Shown here one piece after another: positions 61,823-64,000 of a DNA stretch of 64,000 nt (position 1 is its first letter; each line of letters begins with the position of its first letter). The notes beneath the pieces are model-generated. The model searched no databases and had not been told where the DNA came from. It saw only the letters and a program-made list of their open reading frames with translations. The position numbers and the translations under genes were made by a program. The DNA is from Hydractinia symbiolongicarpus. Lineage: Eukaryota > Cnidaria > Hydrozoa > Anthoathecata > Hydractiniidae. The stretch lies in contig NC_079875.1 of assembly GCF_029227915.1 (NCBI RefSeq), positions 29,572,001 to 29,636,000 on the forward strand, written 5' to 3'.

Positions 61823-62172
61823 GCGCCGTAGATTAGTGGTTATAGCTCTCGTACTCTGTGCGGGAGACCGGGGTTCGATTCCTCTTGACGGCGATTCAAC
61901 ATGGGCGAGTGAATGTTACCATAGCCCCGGGTTAACCCAAGCCATGTGAGGGAAATTGGGAAGATGGCACACTGTGTGGGCCGTTGGATGTTGCCGGGAG
62001 TTGTCTAGTAGAGCGCGGGCTCTAATTGGGTCTGTGTAGCTCAAAATGAGCATTAAATACTCTAGGACTCTCCATCTACGCCATGGCCCCTCCTGGAAAT
62101 AATAGACAAGGTATATCCCTCGATATTTGTGAGGCTAGCCATGTAAAATATGCACATCTATCTATCTATCTA
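61823..62172 (+). mobile_element. tRNA-derived SINE inserted in the LINE
   Basis: Head GCGCCGTAGATTAGTGG (A-box 61830-61840) and GGTTCGATTCC (B-box 61872-61882), a shared body (ATGTTGCCGGGAGTTGTC; CTAGGACTCTCCATCTACG) and a (TCTA)n tail at 62157-62172. Same family as 55749-56094, opposite orientation. It lies between residues ..SFTPL and VFATNG of the LINE protein; target duplication is at most 2 bp. Confidence 0.88.
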
Positions 62173-64000
62173 GAGGTGTAAAGGAACCATTCTCCACTTG
62201 AAGTACGCGCTCGTTATACTGCTTCTTCTTTTCCGTTTCGTTTTTCTGGAAGGTTCTGCTTATTTCCATATCCCTGTACCTCTGAGCGTAGGCATTGAAT
62301 ACCCTTATGTCTAAAAATACTCTTTGGTCAGGAATCCAGAAACTGCGTGCACTCACATCCAGTCTTGATTCATTTCCGTCGTTTGCCATGCGTTGTTGGA
62401 ATCTTTCGCCATTGATTTCAAGAAGACTCGGCTTTACTCTTACATCTTTACATACTTCCTTGAGAAGGTCTGCAGTTATGTTGCGAATCTCGTTGTGTCG
62501 AAGTGTGACTAGTCCACCCTTTTTACATGACAATGCATGGCTTAAATCAAACCGAACACCACATATGCAGTTGGAGGGCAATCGTTCCAGTTGCCAGTTG
62601 TATCGAATCTTGATTGCATCCCGGAACTGTTGCTTTGTCAAATCGTACCCCCACTCTATAAGTGGAAGCGTTGTCAACCAATTTGAGACTCCCGTTCGCA
62701 TATTAAATTCATTGATTCGTTTCTCCTCGTCTGTCATCTCAGCTCTCAATGCTTCAAGATCTTGTTGATAGCGTCTGCGTCGTTCTGATTGAATTTGTTG
62801 TTTGGACTTGTCATTGTTCACCATGAGAATTTGACTTCTCAGCGAGGCTGTCATGTTTCTCGAGTTCTCATACTCGATCGTTGCATTTTTACAAAACACA
62901 TCAATTCCCAATCAACCAAGCCTCGGTGGGAGTGCTAAAAGTTTCCTTTCGTTATCGTTAACGATGTGACCACCAGTTATCGCAGGGATAAACTTGTGTC
63001 GAATAACTTCATCGAGAGGTGTCAGGAACTCTTCTATGCCAAAGATCGTTCTTAGAAAGTATGTAAATTTGTTCTTGTAGCCATCTACAAAGCACATGTA
63101 TGCAGCTTGAGGTTGCGTTACTGCTATGTCTGACAGTAGATTGATCTCCCTGACCCATTTGGTCACCATCGCTTTTACATACGTCTCTTTGTATTCAACG
63201 CTTCCTATTACAGCACCCAGGTGTCTTTCACCCTCAACAGTAATTTGAATGCATGTACCTTCGAACTGCTTTCTGGCTTGTTCAAGTTTACTTGATTTCA
63301 CGATCAGCCAAGATTTTACTGGTTGTGGGAAGTATCCAAAACTGGGACCGATTCGCGTCAGATTGTCCCACCATTTTCGTATTGACTCAAGATTGCCGGA
63401 TGCGGTGAGGTCATCAGCAAAAGCCACTGTCTTGTTATGATCTGTACCAATGAGATACACCAGAGAATCGAGAAGGGGTGTAATTCCTATTGCATATATC
63501 GCCATACCAACAGGGTCGCCTTGTGTTGTACCTTCTTTAGATAGCAATTCAGCACCTCCAATGACGAAGAGTCGTGCTGGTCGCGTATAGCAATTTTTTA
63601 CAAAAGTCGATATTTCAGGACAGATAATTCCGATGTTGTGTAGTAATACCGATCTATTCAAGCTGTTAAAAGCATTCGCTGCATCTACAAGTAAAACTGC
63701 ATCTGAGTTATCATCTTCAAACATCACTTTCATTGCGTGGATTGCTGCTTCACTGCCTGCTTTTTGTCCACACATTTGAGATTTAGATGATGCAGCAACG
63801 ACATCTTGTTTAACAACACTCATAACAATTTTCCCCGCAATTCGCCTCAAAACTTCTTCAACTCCAATTGGCCTTAGACCTGGGTTTTTGTCTAATGGTA
63901 CAAGTCTTGATGCTAACAAAGCTTCCAATGTACCATCATCAAATTCTTCAATACACATTTTCTTGACTACATTTGCAAATGCAGTTCGAAGATCTTTTCC
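62173..64000 (-). pseudogene. RLE-type LINE protein: RT, zinc linker, nuclease; partial at window end
   Basis: Open from the window edge (KDLRTAFANVVKK, then MCIEEFDDGTLEALL). RT: DKNPGLRPIGVEEVLRRIAG, LLVDAANAFNSLNRSVLLHN (first Asp), GTTQGDPVGMAIYAIGITPL, KTVAFADDLTASG (FADD). At 62914-62912 a TGA interrupts PPRLG / LGIDVF. The next part (62911-62173) has FNMRTGVSNWLTTLPL, CICGVRFDLSHALSCKKGG (zinc), and the nuclease SRLDVSARSFWIPDQRVFLD and IRVFNAYAQRY. The C-terminus is past the SINE (61822-61571). Such proteins nick a target site and prime reverse transcription there. One nonsense and one SINE are the only breaks seen. Confidence 0.88.

Noticed and set aside
61823-61895. tRNA gene
   Set aside because: A- and B-boxes are present but the sequence continues into a shared 350-bp body with a (TCTA)n tail and has a second copy at 55749-56094; it is a SINE head.
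62295-62768. Plus-strand 157-residue frame
   Set aside because: Antisense to the LINE nuclease region, which has clear zinc and nuclease motifs.

Overview
This is a repeat-rich, AT-rich stretch of a eukaryotic (animal) nuclear genome. Genes are split by short introns with GT..AG borders, there are no operons, and most reading frames belong to transposable elements or their decayed remains. The mix (Penelope-like, Copia and gypsy elements, a Helitron with introns, ISL2EU, tyrosine recombinase, a transposase resembling the Mutator-like domain family, tRNA-derived SINEs, LINEs with restriction-like endonucleases) and the style of the short-intron genes fit an early-branching metazoan, most likely a cnidarian. 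That placement is inference; no marker gene proves the species.

Layout. 0-0.46 kb: end of a hydrophobic, Gly-rich minus-strand frame. 1.4-3.5 kb: young Copia element with identical 114-bp LTRs, a 5-bp target duplication and an internally deleted but open gag-PR/RNase H frame. 4.2-5.4 kb: minus-strand exons of unrecognised, probably host, genes. 5.9-6.7 kb: exons with a possible winged-helix segment and a kinase N-lobe. 8.1-8.9 kb: decayed tyrosine recombinase. 9.2-9.8 kb: a duplicated pair of very short exons, all in the same phase. 10.4-11.2 kb: broken Mutator-like transposase. 11.2-15.1 kb and 26.9-29.3 kb: two diverged inverted copies of a composite repeat; the left one holds a complete Penelope-like insertion (12.8-14.7 kb). 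16.6-24.9 kb: a gypsy element inserted into an exon of an OTU-protease-like gene and enlarged by a 2,972-bp internal tandem duplication. 25.7-26.1 kb: 98-bp satellite. 30.4-31.0 kb: unrecognised decayed frame. 32.5-32.8 kb: SET-domain exons. 33.1-35.2 kb: hAT-like element. 35.3-36.2 kb: kinase pseudogene. 36.2-38.6 kb: fragments of a LINE that carries a ubiquitin-specific protease (USP) domain. 39.3-41.2 kb: second hAT-like fragment, a Jockey-like RT fragment and a 336-bp tandem duplication. 42.1-46.1 kb: Mutator-like fragment, two inverted paralogs of an unrecognised protein (one apparently intact, 200 aa) and an RT fragment between them. 46.1-50.3 kb: multi-exon Helitron Rep-helicase gene on the minus strand, broken by a 284-bp-arm palindrome. 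51.3-54.7 kb: the best RLE+USP LINE fragment with head-side tandem repeats and tail-to-tail 3' ends. 55.7-62.2 kb: two SINEs outside a nearly complete ISL2EU transposon (transposase plus YqaJ/SWIM nuclease). 61.6-64.0 kb: a second RLE LINE, interrupted by a SINE and running off the window end.

The most distinctive content is the non-LTR retroelement family whose C-terminus carries a restriction-like nuclease followed by a USP-type deubiquitinase in one frame. Pieces of it recur at up to eight places, apparently sharing a short 3'-terminal hairpin. Also notable are the paralog pair near 43-46 kb, the Helitron palindrome, the gypsy tandem duplication, and the Copia derivative whose long internal deletion kept its frame open. 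Everything here is read by eye: domain names rest on recognisable motifs, not on database searches.
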